DNA from: Micromonospora craniellae
Lineage (GTDB): Bacteria; Actinomycetota; Actinomycetes; Mycobacteriales; Micromonosporaceae
DNA: 64,000 nt
Assembly: GCF_014764405.1 (NCBI RefSeq)
Contig: NZ_CP061725.1
Coordinates: forward strand, 5,084,001 to 5,148,000
Direction: 5' to 3'
Below, in pieces: positions 7,849-16,816 of the stretch. The notes under the pieces are model-generated. The model made no database searches. It was given only the letters and a program-made list of their open reading frames with translations, and was not told where the DNA came from. Position 1 is the stretch's first letter; each line of letters opens with the position of its first letter. The translations under genes were made by a program, and so were the position numbers.

Positions 7849-8789
7849 ACGAGGGCAGGTTCGCCGACTACGGCCGGCCGCGTCGGGTCGACGGCGGGCT
7901 GCGCGCCCGCAGCACCCGGGGCGCCATCGGGGTGTCCTGGTGGTCGCGCCGGTTCCTGGAGGTGCTGGAGTCGTTCGCGCTCGGCACCCGACTGACCCGG
8001 GGCCGCGCCTACGCGCGGGCCGGCCAGGTGGTACGCCTCGACGTCCACCCCGGACGGGTGGACGCGGTGGTGCAGGGATCACGACCCCGGCCGTACGAGG
8101 TCCGGGTCGCGTTCCCGCCGTTCCCGGCCGACCTCTGGGCACGGATCGAGACCGAGTTGGCCGCCCAGGCGTTCTTCAGCGCCCGGCTGCTCGCCGGTGA
8201 CCTGCCGGCCGAGTTGGAGGAACTGCTCGCCACGGTCGGCGCACCGCTGTTCCCCGCCGCAGTGACCGACCTGGCACAGCACTGCTCCTGCCCGGACGCG
8301 GCGGTGCCCTGCAAACACCTCGCGGCCACCTTCTACCTGCTCGCCGAGGCGTTCGACGCGGACCCGTTCGCCCTGCTGCACTGGCGGGGCCGCAGCCGGC
8401 CCGATCTGCTCGCCAGACTGCGCGAGCTGCGCGGCACCGCGACCGGGTCCGTCGGTGAGTCGCCCGAGGCGACCGACGCCGGCCCGTCCGCAGCCGGAGC
8501 GTCCGCAGCCGACCCGGCGGCACGCGGTACGGCCGACCGGTCGTCCGGCGGCGGCGCGAGTCTCCCGGCGGCCGGTGCGGCACGAGTCCTCACCGGTCTG
8601 CCGACCGCGCCGCTCGCCGAGACGGTCGACCGGTTCTGGTTGCCGCCGGTGCCGCTGCCGGACCGCCCACCGAGCCTGGCGAGCCGGCCGGACCTGTTGT
8701 TGCGGCAACTCGGCGCGCCCGCACCGGCGATCGGCGGGCCGGGCCTGGCCGAGCGTCTGCGACAGGCGTACCGGCAGCTCGGCGAGTGA
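7845..8789 (+). CDS. SWIM zinc-finger protein
   Basis: Protein of 314 residues with a SWIM zinc-binding motif CxCx6CxH: C147-S-C149 and C156-K-H158 (CSCPDAAVPCKH). The N-terminus GVSWWSRRFLEVLE is typical of actinobacterial SWIM proteins encoded beside SNF2 ATPases. GTG 7845 overlaps the TGA of the ATPase gene (GTGA). The C-terminal third is Ala/Gly/Ser-rich linker followed by a conserved tail. Probably a DNA- or protein-binding partner of the ATPase; that role is inference from context. Confidence 0.88.
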   Translation: MNEGRFADYGRPRRVDGGLRARSTRGAIGVSWWSRRFLEVLESFALGTRLTRGRAYARAGQVVRLDVHPGRVDAVVQGSRPRPYEVRVAFPPFPADLWARIETELAAQAFFSARLLAGDLPAELEELLATVGAPLFPAAVTDLAQHCSCPDAAVPCKHLAATFYLLAEAFDADPFALLHWRGRSRPDLLARLRELRGTATGSVGESPEATDAGPSAAGASAADPAARGTADRSSGGGASLPAAGAARVLTGLPTAPLAETVDRFWLPPVPLPDRPPSLASRPDLLLRQLGAPAPAIGGPGLAERLRQAYRQLGE

Positions 8790-8801
8790 GCGGACCGGTG
8801 G

Positions 8802-9059
8802 TCAGACCCAGCGGTGCCGGTACCTCCACATCAGGGCGGTGTTGGCCACCAGCAGGACGGCGTAGACCGCCCCGGCGAGTCGGCCGGCGAGTACGGTGGT
8901 GGCCGGCAGGGCCGCCCACAACACGATGGTCAACAGCAGCAGCATCCGGCCGCGTCGCATCCGGGAACGGTTGTCGAGCCGGGCGAAGAACGCCGGATCG
9001 CTCTCCCGGAGGTTGCGGGTGATCTGCTCGAATCGGCGCTGGTCCTCTTTGCTGAGCAT
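8802..9059 (-). CDS. DUF3040 small membrane protein
   Basis: An 85-residue protein with the DUF3040 N-terminal signature LSKEDQRRFEQITRNL and ESDPAFFARL, followed by two hydrophobic segments (LLLLTIVLWAALPATTVLAG and AVYAVLLVANTALM). Start ATG at 9059. Convergent with the SWIM gene. Function of the family is unknown; probably an inner-membrane protein. Confidence 0.8.
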   Translation of the reverse strand: MLSKEDQRRFEQITRNLRESDPAFFARLDNRSRMRRGRMLLLLTIVLWAALPATTVLAGRLAGAVYAVLLVANTALMWRYRHRWV

Positions 9060-9615
9060 GTGCCTTCCCCTCACGCGTTCAGCAACGGCGCCGCGGAATA
9101 CCCACTGCCGAGAGGGCTCACGCTCTCCTGCTGGTGCTACTTTGACCGGTCCGGCCGCCCTCAGCGGCGGGAGCGCTGCCGGCGTTGACCAGGCAAGTGG
9201 GAATGTCACGAACGGTAGGCGCCTGGTGTCGTCTGCGCTGTTCGTGAGGTCCGTGCCCGGCTGATCGGTGCGACACCCGACGCTCGTTTGGCTCGCCAAC
9301 GCGGCGGTGGACATGTGACCCCCACCCGCATGCGTACACCGGCCGGCTAGACCCAGCGGCTCGGCCGGTGCAGGGTCGCCGGTCGGGAGCCGAGCGGCCG
9401 GGGACGCCCGGGGCGTGAACCCGGTGGTCGGGTGGCCGCCCAGCGGCGTCCGGGCCGGTGTCGGCGAGGCGGTTCGGCTCCGCCCGGGTGCTGCTCCGTG
9501 TGGTCGGTGGACATCGGATCCCCGCTCCCGGCGCGGGCGCGCCGTCGTGGTGCTCAACGAGCACCGCCCACTCCGCGACGCTGTCGGTACCCCACCGACT
9601 CGCCGGGCAGGTGTC
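9060..9615. other. Gene-free stretch
   Basis: About 550 bases between the DUF3040 gene start and the stop of the primase/polymerase-like gene. Open frames exist on both strands but have no recognisable homology and poor codon pattern. I see no tRNA, repeat or clear terminator. It probably contains the promoter of the DUF3040 gene. Confidence 0.4.
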
Positions 9616-10287
9616 TCAGCGACCGCGCCGGGGCAGCGGCAGGTGGCCGGGGACCAGCGCGGAGGTCAGCGTGACACCGCTGGCCCGTAACTCGTCGATC
9701 AGGGTGTTCTGCACCAGGTACGAGTCGGGGAGCTGCCAGCGTGCCTGCTCCGGCGCGACCGCCCAGCGGACCGGCCCCTCGGGCAGCCGGGTGGGTGGTG
9801 CCGGCACCCACGAGCCGGGGCCGTGCCGCACCACGTGGAAACAGTGCTCCAGCTCGGGGCGCAGCGGATCGCCGGGACGGACCAGGAACATCCAGCGGCC
9901 GGTCGGGGTGACCAGCACCGGTCCGCGTACGCCGGGGCCGACCGGGTGAGATCGGACCGCGTCGAGCATCCGCCGGCCCAGGTGGGCGGGGACCTCCAGC
10001 ACGTCGAACGCGCGGCCGGTGGGCAGCAGGATGCCGTGCGGGCGGGACCGCCACCAGGTGGCCACCCGGGCCGGGTCGGCGCTGGCCGCGTGCTCCCAGT
10101 CCTCCAATGCGGGATGGCAGCCGACCGTCGGGCAGCCGGCCCGGCCGCAGACGAAGCGGCTGCGCGCGAGGCAGGCACCGGGCGTCACCTCCCAGCCGTG
10201 CAGCGCGTACCGCACCGCGACGCGGCGCAGCCGGACCCGCTCCAACGGCGACAGACGTGCCACGCTCGGTGCGACATTCCCCCACAT
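9616..10287 (-). CDS. Bifunctional DNA primase/polymerase-like protein
   Basis: Protein of 223 residues resembling the N-terminal prim-pol domain found in Actinobacteria: RRVAVRYALHGWEVTPGACL, a Cys cluster CGRAGCPTVGCHP, WWRSRPHGILLPTGRAFDVLEVP and a C-terminal region with VRWAVAP. Several typical catalytic acidic residues are not obvious, so activity is uncertain; many actinomycetes carry such short paralogues near XRE regulators. ATG 10287 is chosen because GGGGAG lies nine bases upstream. Divergent from the XRE regulator, sharing a 250-base control region. Confidence 0.7.
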   Translation of the reverse strand: MWGNVAPSVARLSPLERVRLRRVAVRYALHGWEVTPGACLARSRFVCGRAGCPTVGCHPALEDWEHAASADPARVATWWRSRPHGILLPTGRAFDVLEVPAHLGRRMLDAVRSHPVGPGVRGPVLVTPTGRWMFLVRPGDPLRPELEHCFHVVRHGPGSWVPAPPTRLPEGPVRWAVAPEQARWQLPDSYLVQNTLIDELRASGVTLTSALVPGHLPLPRRGR

Positions 10288-10412
10288 TGGTGCCATCTCC
10301 CCTCGCTGGAACCGACCGGCACCAGCACATACGTCGAACAGCGTCACTGCCGTGGGCTGCGATCGTTTATTTGACAAAGTGGCCGATGCAACTTGCACGA
10401 AAGGTACGAGGA

Positions 10413-10428
10413 TCAGCCGTACGGCTGA
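10413..10428. promoter_or_regulatory. 16-bp perfect palindrome, candidate operator
   Basis: TCAGCCGTACGGCTGA is fully self-complementary and sits between the divergent primase-like gene (start 10287) and the XRE regulator (start 10540). Position and symmetry fit an operator for a dimeric repressor such as the adjacent XRE protein. Confidence 0.5.
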
Positions 10429-10539
10429 CGTACAAGCAGTGCGACCAGCGAAAACCTGAAGTACACATGGATGACCGCACCCGCGGATCGGCCCCCGGCC
10501 ACTGGCCAGGGCTCCAGCGGCAAGGGGAGGACCGGGGAC

Positions 10540-11769
10540 ATGGACGAACTGCCCATCGGGCGGCGGGTGGCCTACTGGCGCGGGCGGCGCAAGATGTCGC
10601 AACAGGTCTTCGCCGACCGACTGGGCAAGTCCAAGAGCTGGGTCGACAAGATCGAGCGCGGGGTGCGGCGGCTGGACAAGTTCTCCGTGCTCTACGAGAT
10701 CGCCGACATCCTCCAGATCGACGTGCAACTGCTGCTCGGCAAGGACCCGGAGCGGCGCACCGACACCATGAACTGCATCGATCAGGTCGAGGTCGAGGAG
10801 ATCCGGGCCGCCCTGGAGCGGTACGACTCGATCAGCGCCTACTTCGACGCCAAGCCGGACCCGCCACCGCTGGCCGACATGGGCAAGGCCGTCACCCACG
10901 CCTGGCTCACCTACCAGTACGGCCGCTACGGGATGCTGACCCGGGCGCTGCCGAAGCTGCTGCGCGACGCCCAGGCCGCCGACGCCGCGTACGGCGGTGA
11001 ACAGGCCAGGCGTGCCGCGAACCTGCTTGGGCAGGTCTACCAGATCGCCTCCTCGGTGCTGCGCAAGCTGGGGGAGTCCGACCTGTCCTGGCTCGCCGCC
11101 GACCGCTCCATCGCGGTCGCCCAGCGCGCCGACGACCAACTGCTCGCCGGGATCGCCACCACCCGGGTCTGCAACGCCCTGCTCGCCATGGGACGACCCC
11201 GCTCCGCGCTGGAACTCAACGTCCGGATCGCCGACCGGATCGAGCTGGGCGGGGGCACCGACAACCGGGCCGACCGGCTCTCGGTCTATGGGATACTGCT
11301 GTTACAGGGCGCGATGGCCGCCGCCCGGACCGGCGACACCTCCACCGTCGTCGACCTGCTCGCCGAGGCCTCCGACGCCGCCCGCGAACTCGGCAGCGAC
11401 CAGAACCACTACTGGACGTCGTTCGGGCCGACCAACGTCGAGCTGCACCGTGCGGCGGCCGCCGTCGAGTTGGGTGACGGCGGGCGGGCCGTCGAGATCC
11501 ACCGCACCAGGATCGTCAACCTGCCGTTCGACGCCATGCTGCCCGAACGCCGGGCCCACCACCTGCTCGACCAGGCCCGCGCCTACTCTCAGATGGGGGA
11601 CATGGCCAACGCCGGGGAGATGCTGCTGCGCGGCGACCGGCTGGCGGCGTCCGAGATCCGCTGCCGGCCGATCGCCCACGAGGTCATGTCCGAGGTCCTG
11701 CGTCGCACACGGGGTGCGCCGCCTTCTCCGATCGCGGAGTTGGCTGAGCACATGGGAGTAGGAGTATGA
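10540..11769 (+). CDS. XRE-family regulator with TPR-like C-terminus
   Basis: Protein of 409 residues. Residues about 5-66 form an XRE helix-turn-helix (RRVAYWRGRRKMSQQVFADR, then GKSKSWVDKIERG). The rest is all-helical, of the TPR-like kind found in large actinomycete XRE regulators that may sense peptides or developmental state. GGGGAGGACC precedes ATG 10540. It is followed 13 bases later by a flavoprotein, so they probably form one unit; the pair may act together, which is inference. Confidence 0.85.
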   Translation: MDELPIGRRVAYWRGRRKMSQQVFADRLGKSKSWVDKIERGVRRLDKFSVLYEIADILQIDVQLLLGKDPERRTDTMNCIDQVEVEEIRAALERYDSISAYFDAKPDPPPLADMGKAVTHAWLTYQYGRYGMLTRALPKLLRDAQAADAAYGGEQARRAANLLGQVYQIASSVLRKLGESDLSWLAADRSIAVAQRADDQLLAGIATTRVCNALLAMGRPRSALELNVRIADRIELGGGTDNRADRLSVYGILLLQGAMAAARTGDTSTVVDLLAEASDAARELGSDQNHYWTSFGPTNVELHRAAAAVELGDGGRAVEIHRTRIVNLPFDAMLPERRAHHLLDQARAYSQMGDMANAGEMLLRGDRLAASEIRCRPIAHEVMSEVLRRTRGAPPSPIAELAEHMGVGV

Positions 11770-11782
11770 ACTCGGAGCCGGT

Positions 11783-12355
11783 ATGACCGGTTCGCACCGC
11801 CACGACGGGCACCAAGAGGTGCTGTACATCATCGCCTGCGGTTCGCCGTTGGCCCGAGACGTGGGCCGGCTCGTCGAGCTGGCCCAACAGGACGGCTGGG
11901 ACGTCTGCGTGATCACCACGCCGGACGGCGCCAAGTTCGTCGACCGCACCACGCTGGCTCGCCAGACCGGCCACCCGGTGCGTACGCACTACAAGAACCC
12001 GGGGGACCCGGACGTCCTGCCGTCGGCCGACGCCATCATCGTCTGCCCGGCCACCGTCAACACGGTCAACAAATGGGTCGCCGGCATCGCCGACACCCTC
12101 GCCCTCGGGTTGCTGGTGGAGGCACAGGGCCGGGGCGTACCGCTGGTCGCCGTGCCGTACACCAACGCGGCGATGGCCGCACACCCGGCCTTTCAGTCCG
12201 GGATCGCCCGACTGGCGGAGTGGGGGGTGACCGTGCTCTTCGGCGAGGACGTCTTCCCCCTGCACCCGCCCGGGACCGGAGAACGCCATCAACACGCCTT
12301 CCCCTGGGCCCTGCCGCTGACCGCCCTGCGCGACCAGCTCTGCCGGACCGGGTGA
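11783..12355 (+). CDS. HFCD-type flavoprotein
   Basis: A 190-residue flavoprotein of the homo-oligomeric flavin-containing Cys-decarboxylase family (fold of Dfp/EpiD/Pad1). Visible motifs are IIACGSPLARDV (flavin phosphate binding) and CPATVNTVNKW (88-98), the counterpart of the PASANT motif. Substrate is unknown; a decarboxylase or a redox/FMN sensor are both possible. It lies directly downstream of the XRE regulator, and a 54-bp repeat follows 30 bases after the stop. Confidence 0.8.
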   Translation: MTGSHRHDGHQEVLYIIACGSPLARDVGRLVELAQQDGWDVCVITTPDGAKFVDRTTLARQTGHPVRTHYKNPGDPDVLPSADAIIVCPATVNTVNKWVAGIADTLALGLLVEAQGRGVPLVAVPYTNAAMAAHPAFQSGIARLAEWGVTVLFGEDVFPLHPPGTGERHQHAFPWALPLTALRDQLCRTG

Positions 12356-12385
12356 ACGCCGGGCGGCACGCCGGGTGGTCCGGGT

Positions 12386-12439
12386 GAAAGGAAGGGCACC
12401 TTATTAACGCCTCCGGTAGTACAGGGGTCCCCTGCAATC
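12386..12439 (-). repeat. 54-bp dispersed repeat, copy 3 (direct-half type)
   Basis: Read on the minus strand it gives GATTGCAGGGGACCCC, the core CTACCGGAGGCGTTAATA and AAGGTGCCCTTCCTTTC. The halves are more diverged than in copies 2 and 6. It lies downstream of the flavoprotein gene. Confidence 0.85.
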
Positions 12440-12617
12440 ACCCCACCACCCCGGATGCCGCAGCCCGGGCCGTGGCCACCGCCACGGCCCGGGCACGTCT
12501 CCGACAACAGGCTGTCGGCAACGCCGACGCCGGTAGCGCCTGCGGGTGCGGGTGAGGTGTCCGGGGTCGGCCGGGTGACGTCCCGGAGTGCCGCCGACGC
12601 CGGTAAGCTGGCCCGCC

Positions 12618-13505
12618 GTGAGCACAACCGCAGCCGTGCCGACCGTCGCCGACGTCGTGGCCGAGCTGGAGCGGCGCTATCCGCCCACCTGGGCCGAGGA
12701 GTGGGACAAGGTCGGGCTGGTGCTCGGCGAGCCCGGCGCCCCGGTCCGCCGGATCCTCTGCGTCGTCGACGTGGTCCCGGAGACCGTCGCCGAGGCATTC
12801 GCCGCCCGTGCTGACATGATCATCGCGCACCACCCGCTGCTGCTGCGTGGCGTCTCGTCGGTGGCGCCGACCACGTACAAGGGCCGGATCATCCACCAAC
12901 TGATCAAGGCCGACGTCGCGTTGTACGTCGCCCACACCAACGCCGACGTCGCCGTACCCGGGGTCTCCGACGCCCTCGCCCACCGGCTCGGCCTGACGGA
13001 CCTGCGCCCGCTGCAACCGTCCCGGCCGGGCAGCCCCGCCGCCGGCGAGGGCCGGGGCGTCGGGCGGATCGGCCGGCTGCCACAGCCGCTGACCCTGGCC
13101 GAGCTGGCCCGGCACGCCGCCACCGTGCTGCCCACCACCGCCATCGGCGTACGCGCCGCAGGCGACCCGGACCGGATCGTGCGTACGCTGGCAGTCTGCG
13201 GCGGCGCGGGGGACAGTTTCCTGGCCGACGCGACCGCCGCCGGGGTGGACGCCTACCTCACCGCAGATCTGCGTCACCACCCGACCGGCGAACACCTCGC
13301 CACCGGTGGACCGGCGCTGCTCGACGCCACCCACTGGGCCACCGAACGGCCCTGGCTCGACGACCTGGCCACCGGGTTGCGCGCCACGATGCCCGATGTC
13401 GAGACCCTCGTGTCCGACCTGGACACCGACCCGTGGACCGTACACGCCGCCTCACCCGCCGCTCCGGAGCGATCCGCAGCGGACGACAAGGAGCCCCGAC
13501 CGTGA
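12618..13505 (+). CDS. Nif3-like dinuclear metal centre protein
   Basis: Protein of 295 residues of the NIF3/YbgI/GTP-cyclohydrolase-I-type-2 family, a hexameric ring with a dimetal site. Metal-ligand motifs are ADMIIAHHPLL (H71, H72), VAHTNAD and the late GGPALLDATHWATE. GTG 12618 begins the family N-terminus (PTVADVVAELERRYPPTWAE); no strong binding site is seen, so the start is fairly but not fully certain. It is followed, overlapping by GTGA, by the zinc-ribbon gene and then RNase H, a conserved actinobacterial order. Confidence 0.88.
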   Translation: MSTTAAVPTVADVVAELERRYPPTWAEEWDKVGLVLGEPGAPVRRILCVVDVVPETVAEAFAARADMIIAHHPLLLRGVSSVAPTTYKGRIIHQLIKADVALYVAHTNADVAVPGVSDALAHRLGLTDLRPLQPSRPGSPAAGEGRGVGRIGRLPQPLTLAELARHAATVLPTTAIGVRAAGDPDRIVRTLAVCGGAGDSFLADATAAGVDAYLTADLRHHPTGEHLATGGPALLDATHWATERPWLDDLATGLRATMPDVETLVSDLDTDPWTVHAASPAAPERSAADDKEPRP

Positions 13506-14239
13506 AGGCTGACCCCCAGGTCCAGCGCCGCCTGCTCGACCTCCAGGCGATCGACACCGCCCTCGCCCAGCTCGCCCACCGCCGCCGGGCGCTGCCCGAG
13601 CGCGCCGAACTGGAGGCCCTCGCCCGGGAGTTGTCGTCGCTGGAGGACGAGCGGGTCCGCGCCCAGGTGGCCGTGGACGACCTGGACCGGGACATCGCCC
13701 GGCTGGAGAAGGACGTCGACCAGGTACGCGCGCGCAAGAAGAAGGACGAGGACCGGCTCGCCGCCGGTGGCGGTCCGGCCCGCGAACTGGAGGCGCTCCA
13801 GCACGAACTGGTCTCGCTGAACCGCCGGCAGAGCGACCTGGAGGACGCCGAGCTGGAGCTGATGGAGCAGCGGGAGACCGCCCAGTCGGTGCTCGACGGG
13901 GTGGAGCAGCGGCTGGCCGAGGCGCGCGAGCGGCGGGCCGCCACCGAGCAGCGCCGCGACGACGCCCTGGCCGATATCGGCCGCGAGGAGGAGTTCAAGC
14001 GCTCCGCCCGGCAGCCGCTCGCCGGTGACCTCCCCGCCGACCTGGTGCAGCTCTACGACAAGATCCGCACCGACACCGGGCTGGGCGCCGCGCTGCTGAC
14101 CACCGGCCGCTGCGGCGGGTGCCGGCTGGACCTCTCCGGCGCCGACCTGGCCCGGATTCGCAAGACCGACCCCGACGAGGTGGTCCGCTGCGAGGACTGT
14201 CGCCGGATCATGGTCCGCACCAACGAGTCCGGGCTGTAG
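13502..14239 (+). CDS. Coiled-coil protein with C4 zinc ribbon
   Basis: Protein of 245 residues: a long heptad-rich coiled coil (about 1-180, rich in E, R, L) and a C-terminal zinc ribbon with Cys204, Cys207 (CGGC) and Cys230, Cys233 (CEDC). Resembles mycobacterial CsdA/Rv2229c-type proteins encoded between Nif3 and RNase H. AAGGAG precedes GTG 13502, which overlaps the Nif3 stop. A nucleic-acid or protein scaffold role is likely; the function is not established. Confidence 0.88.
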   Translation: MKADPQVQRRLLDLQAIDTALAQLAHRRRALPERAELEALARELSSLEDERVRAQVAVDDLDRDIARLEKDVDQVRARKKKDEDRLAAGGGPARELEALQHELVSLNRRQSDLEDAELELMEQRETAQSVLDGVEQRLAEARERRAATEQRRDDALADIGREEEFKRSARQPLAGDLPADLVQLYDKIRTDTGLGAALLTTGRCGGCRLDLSGADLARIRKTDPDEVVRCEDCRRIMVRTNESGL

Positions 14240-14242
14240 CCG

Positions 14243-15445
14243 GTGGCGCCGCGTACCGTGCTGGTCGAGGCCGACGGCGGCTCCCGGGGCAACCCCGGCC
14301 CGGCCGGCTACGGCGTGGTCGTCCGTGACCAGGCGACCGGCGAGGTGCTGGCCGAACGCAGCGAGTCGATCGGCACCGCCACCAACAACGTCGCCGAGTA
14401 CCAGGGCATGATCGCCGGGCTGACCGCCGCCGCCGAACTGGGCGCCGCCGAGGTCGAGATCCGGATGGACTCCAAGCTGGTGGTCGAGCAGATGAGCGGC
14501 CGGTGGCAGATCAAGCACCCCGGGCTGCGTCCGCTCGCCGCCCAGGCCGCCCAGATCGTCAGCCGGTTCGACGCGGTCCGCTTCACCTGGATCCCCCGGG
14601 ACCGCAACACCCACGCCGACCGGCTGGCCAACGCCGCGATGGACGCCGCCGCCATGTCGGGCACCGCCACTCCGACCGTCACGCCACCGCGTACCGTCGA
14701 ATCACCGCGCCGCCTCGGCGGCCCGGAACCGGCCGGCGGCGGCGCGAGGCAGGTCGCCGCCCGCGCCGAACCGCCCGGCACCGACCCGAGCAGCGCCCCG
14801 GTCTCCTGGGAGCCGCGCCCCAGCTTCACCGCCACCCGGCTGATCCTGGTCCGGCACGGCGAGACCGAGTACACCGAACAGGGCCGCTACTCCGGACGCG
14901 GCGACATCCCGCTCTCCGCGAAGGGCAAGGCCCAGGTGCGGGCCACCGCCGCCCGGGTCGCCGCGCTCGCCCCCGACACCGCCGCCGTGGTCAGCTCACC
15001 GCTGTCCCGGTGTACAGCGACCGCCGAGGCCATCGCCGCCGCCGTCGGCGACATCCCGGTACGCCGCGACGACGAGCTGATCGAGTGCGACTTCGGCGCC
15101 TGGGAGGGCCGGACCTTCGCCGAGGTACGCGAAGGATGGGCCGGTGAACTCGACGCCTGGCTCGCCTCGCCCCGGATCGCCCCACCCGACGGCGAGTCCT
15201 TCGACGAGGTAGCCCAGCGCTGCACCCGCGTGGTGGAGCGACTGCTCGCTGCGTACCCCGGTCAGACCGTGGTGGTGGTCTCGCACGTCTCGCCGATCAA
15301 GCTGATGCTGCGCGACGCCCTTGCCGCCACCGACGCCTTCCTGCACCGCCTCTACCTAGACGCCGCCGGCATCTCCATCCTCGACCGCTGGCCCGACGGC
15401 GGCATAGCCGTCCGCTCCGTCAACGAAACCCCCTACCTCCCGTAG
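14243..15445 (+). CDS. Bifunctional RNase H / histidine acid phosphatase
   Basis: A 400-residue two-domain protein like Rv2228c. The N-terminal domain (about 1-140) is RNase H type I: EADGGSRGNPGPAGYG with D11, NNVAEYQGM, RMDSKLVVEQ and a late HADRLAN. The C-terminal domain (from about 195) is a histidine phosphatase with LVRHGETEY (His205 forms the phosphohistidine), SSPLSRC, ECDFGAWEG and VVVVSHVSPI. In M. tuberculosis the phosphatase part is linked to alpha-ribazole phosphate (CobC-like). GTG start three bases after the zinc-ribbon stop, so probably one operon. Confidence 0.93.
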   Translation: MAPRTVLVEADGGSRGNPGPAGYGVVVRDQATGEVLAERSESIGTATNNVAEYQGMIAGLTAAAELGAAEVEIRMDSKLVVEQMSGRWQIKHPGLRPLAAQAAQIVSRFDAVRFTWIPRDRNTHADRLANAAMDAAAMSGTATPTVTPPRTVESPRRLGGPEPAGGGARQVAARAEPPGTDPSSAPVSWEPRPSFTATRLILVRHGETEYTEQGRYSGRGDIPLSAKGKAQVRATAARVAALAPDTAAVVSSPLSRCTATAEAIAAAVGDIPVRRDDELIECDFGAWEGRTFAEVREGWAGELDAWLASPRIAPPDGESFDEVAQRCTRVVERLLAAYPGQTVVVVSHVSPIKLMLRDALAATDAFLHRLYLDAAGISILDRWPDGGIAVRSVNETPYLP

Positions 15446-15455
15446 ACACGGCCGG

Positions 15456-15494
15456 GGTCGGCCTGCGCGGTCGGCCTGCGCGGTCGGCCTGCGC
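15456..15494. repeat. Three tandem 13-bp units
   Basis: GGTCGGCCTGCGC repeated three times without change (15456-15468, 15469-15481, 15482-15494), directly abutting the large hairpin that starts at 15495. Confidence 0.9.
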
Positions 15495-15557
15495 GGTTGA
15501 TCAAGAGCTTTTGGTCACCGTTCGTCGGTGAAACACGACCAAACCTCTTGATCAACC
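15495..15557. terminator. Composite hairpin between convergent genes
   Basis: Outer 13-bp stem GGTTGATCAAGAG (15495-15507)/CTCTTGATCAACC (15545-15557), then TTTGGTC (15510-15516)/GACCAAA (15537-15543) and an inner CACCG/CGGTG hairpin. It lies between the convergent RNase H/phosphatase and DinB-like genes, so it may terminate both. A GATCAAG-centred hairpin of this type is, as I recall, repeated in other Micromonosporaceae genomes. Confidence 0.75.
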
Positions 15558-15581
15558 CCAGGAGGTACGGGGGTGGGGGTG

Positions 15582-16097
15582 TTACTCGCCGAGGGGGCCG
15601 TGGGCTAGTTCGGTGACGATGTCCAGGTGGCCCAGGTGGCGGGCGTACTCCTGGACCAGGTGGAACAGCACCCGTTCCAGGGATGCCGGTTCCGCGCCGT
15701 TCCAGCGGGGGCCGGGGGCACCGACGGTGTCCAGGTCGGCGCTCTGCACGACTGTGCGGGTGTGTGTGCCCTGCGCGCGCAACTCGTCTGCCAGCTCCGC
15801 CACACTCAGCTCCGGGGGTACGTGCCAGCGACCGTCCCGCCAGTCGCCCCACGGCTCGGCGACGGGCTGGCCCTGGAAGCCCCACTCGATCCAGCGCAGC
15901 TCGACGAAGCGTAGGTGCCGCAGCAGCTCCAGCGGAGTCCAGCCCGACGGCAACCGGCTCGCCCGCACCTCCGCCTCGGGCAGCGCCGACACCTTGGCCA
16001 GCACGCTCTCCCGGAAATAGTCGAGGTAGCGCAGGAACACCTCGGCCCGCCCGTCGGCCGGGGCCGTGGGCTCGGGAAACGGCGGCAGCGTCGTCAC
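15582..16097 (-). CDS. DinB-like (DUF664) protein
   Basis: A 171-residue four-helix-bundle protein of the DinB/mycothiol-dependent superfamily: FLRYLDYFRESVLAKV, LPSGWTPLELLRHLRFVELR (with the conserved His), and a last helix VLFHLVQEYARHLGHLDIV carrying further metal-ligand His residues. Such proteins bind a divalent metal and often act as thiol-dependent transferases. GTG 16097 is chosen because the longer reading runs antisense through rnpB. Confidence 0.85.
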   Translation of the reverse strand: MTTLPPFPEPTAPADGRAEVFLRYLDYFRESVLAKVSALPEAEVRASRLPSGWTPLELLRHLRFVELRWIEWGFQGQPVAEPWGDWRDGRWHVPPELSVAELADELRAQGTHTRTVVQSADLDTVGAPGPRWNGAEPASLERVLFHLVQEYARHLGHLDIVTELAHGPLGE

Positions 16098-16171
16098 CGG
16101 CCCATTATGCGTACCCCCGGACGACCCGGCCTGCGGTCCTGCCGGCGCAATAGGCGGCGACCCGGTGTCGT

Positions 16172-16177
16172 TAGGAT
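16172..16177 (+). promoter_or_regulatory. Probable -10 box of rnpB
   Basis: TAGGAT, close to the actinobacterial sigma-HrdB/SigA -10 consensus, ends six bases before the first base of the rnpB P1 helix. No good -35 box is seen. Confidence 0.5.
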
Positions 16178-16183
16178 GAGCGT

Positions 16184-16612
<429 letters not shown>

Positions 16613-16614
16613 CC

Positions 16615-16650
16615 ACCAGCTCAGAGCCGTGATCAAGGCTCTGAGCTGGT
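16615..16650 (+). terminator. rnpB terminator
   Basis: Perfect 14-bp stem ACCAGCTCAGAGCC/GGCTCTGAGCTGGT with an 8-base loop starting two bases after P1, followed by TCTATGTT. Confidence 0.9.
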
Positions 16651-16816
16651 TCTATGTTGGGGCGTCGATGGTCGTTCTGGGTCAACATTGGGCGGCGTTT
16701 GACGCCCTGACGACGCCCTGACGCCCTGGAGACGCCCTGAGCGTGGGCTCACTTGGCTTGCCTAGTACGGCAGCCGGTGCGTCCAGTGATTGAGAGACCG
16801 TCGGGTAACCAGGTGA

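Noticed and set aside
5383..8142. A 900-codon minus-strand frame across the SNF2/SWIM genes
   Set aside because: Antisense shadow of genuine genes; Arg/Gln/Pro-rich, no domain.
9118..9564. Possible gene in the 9.1-9.6 kb gap
   Set aside because: Minus-strand frame is His/Arg/Pro-rich, lacks homology, and has no convincing ribosome binding site.
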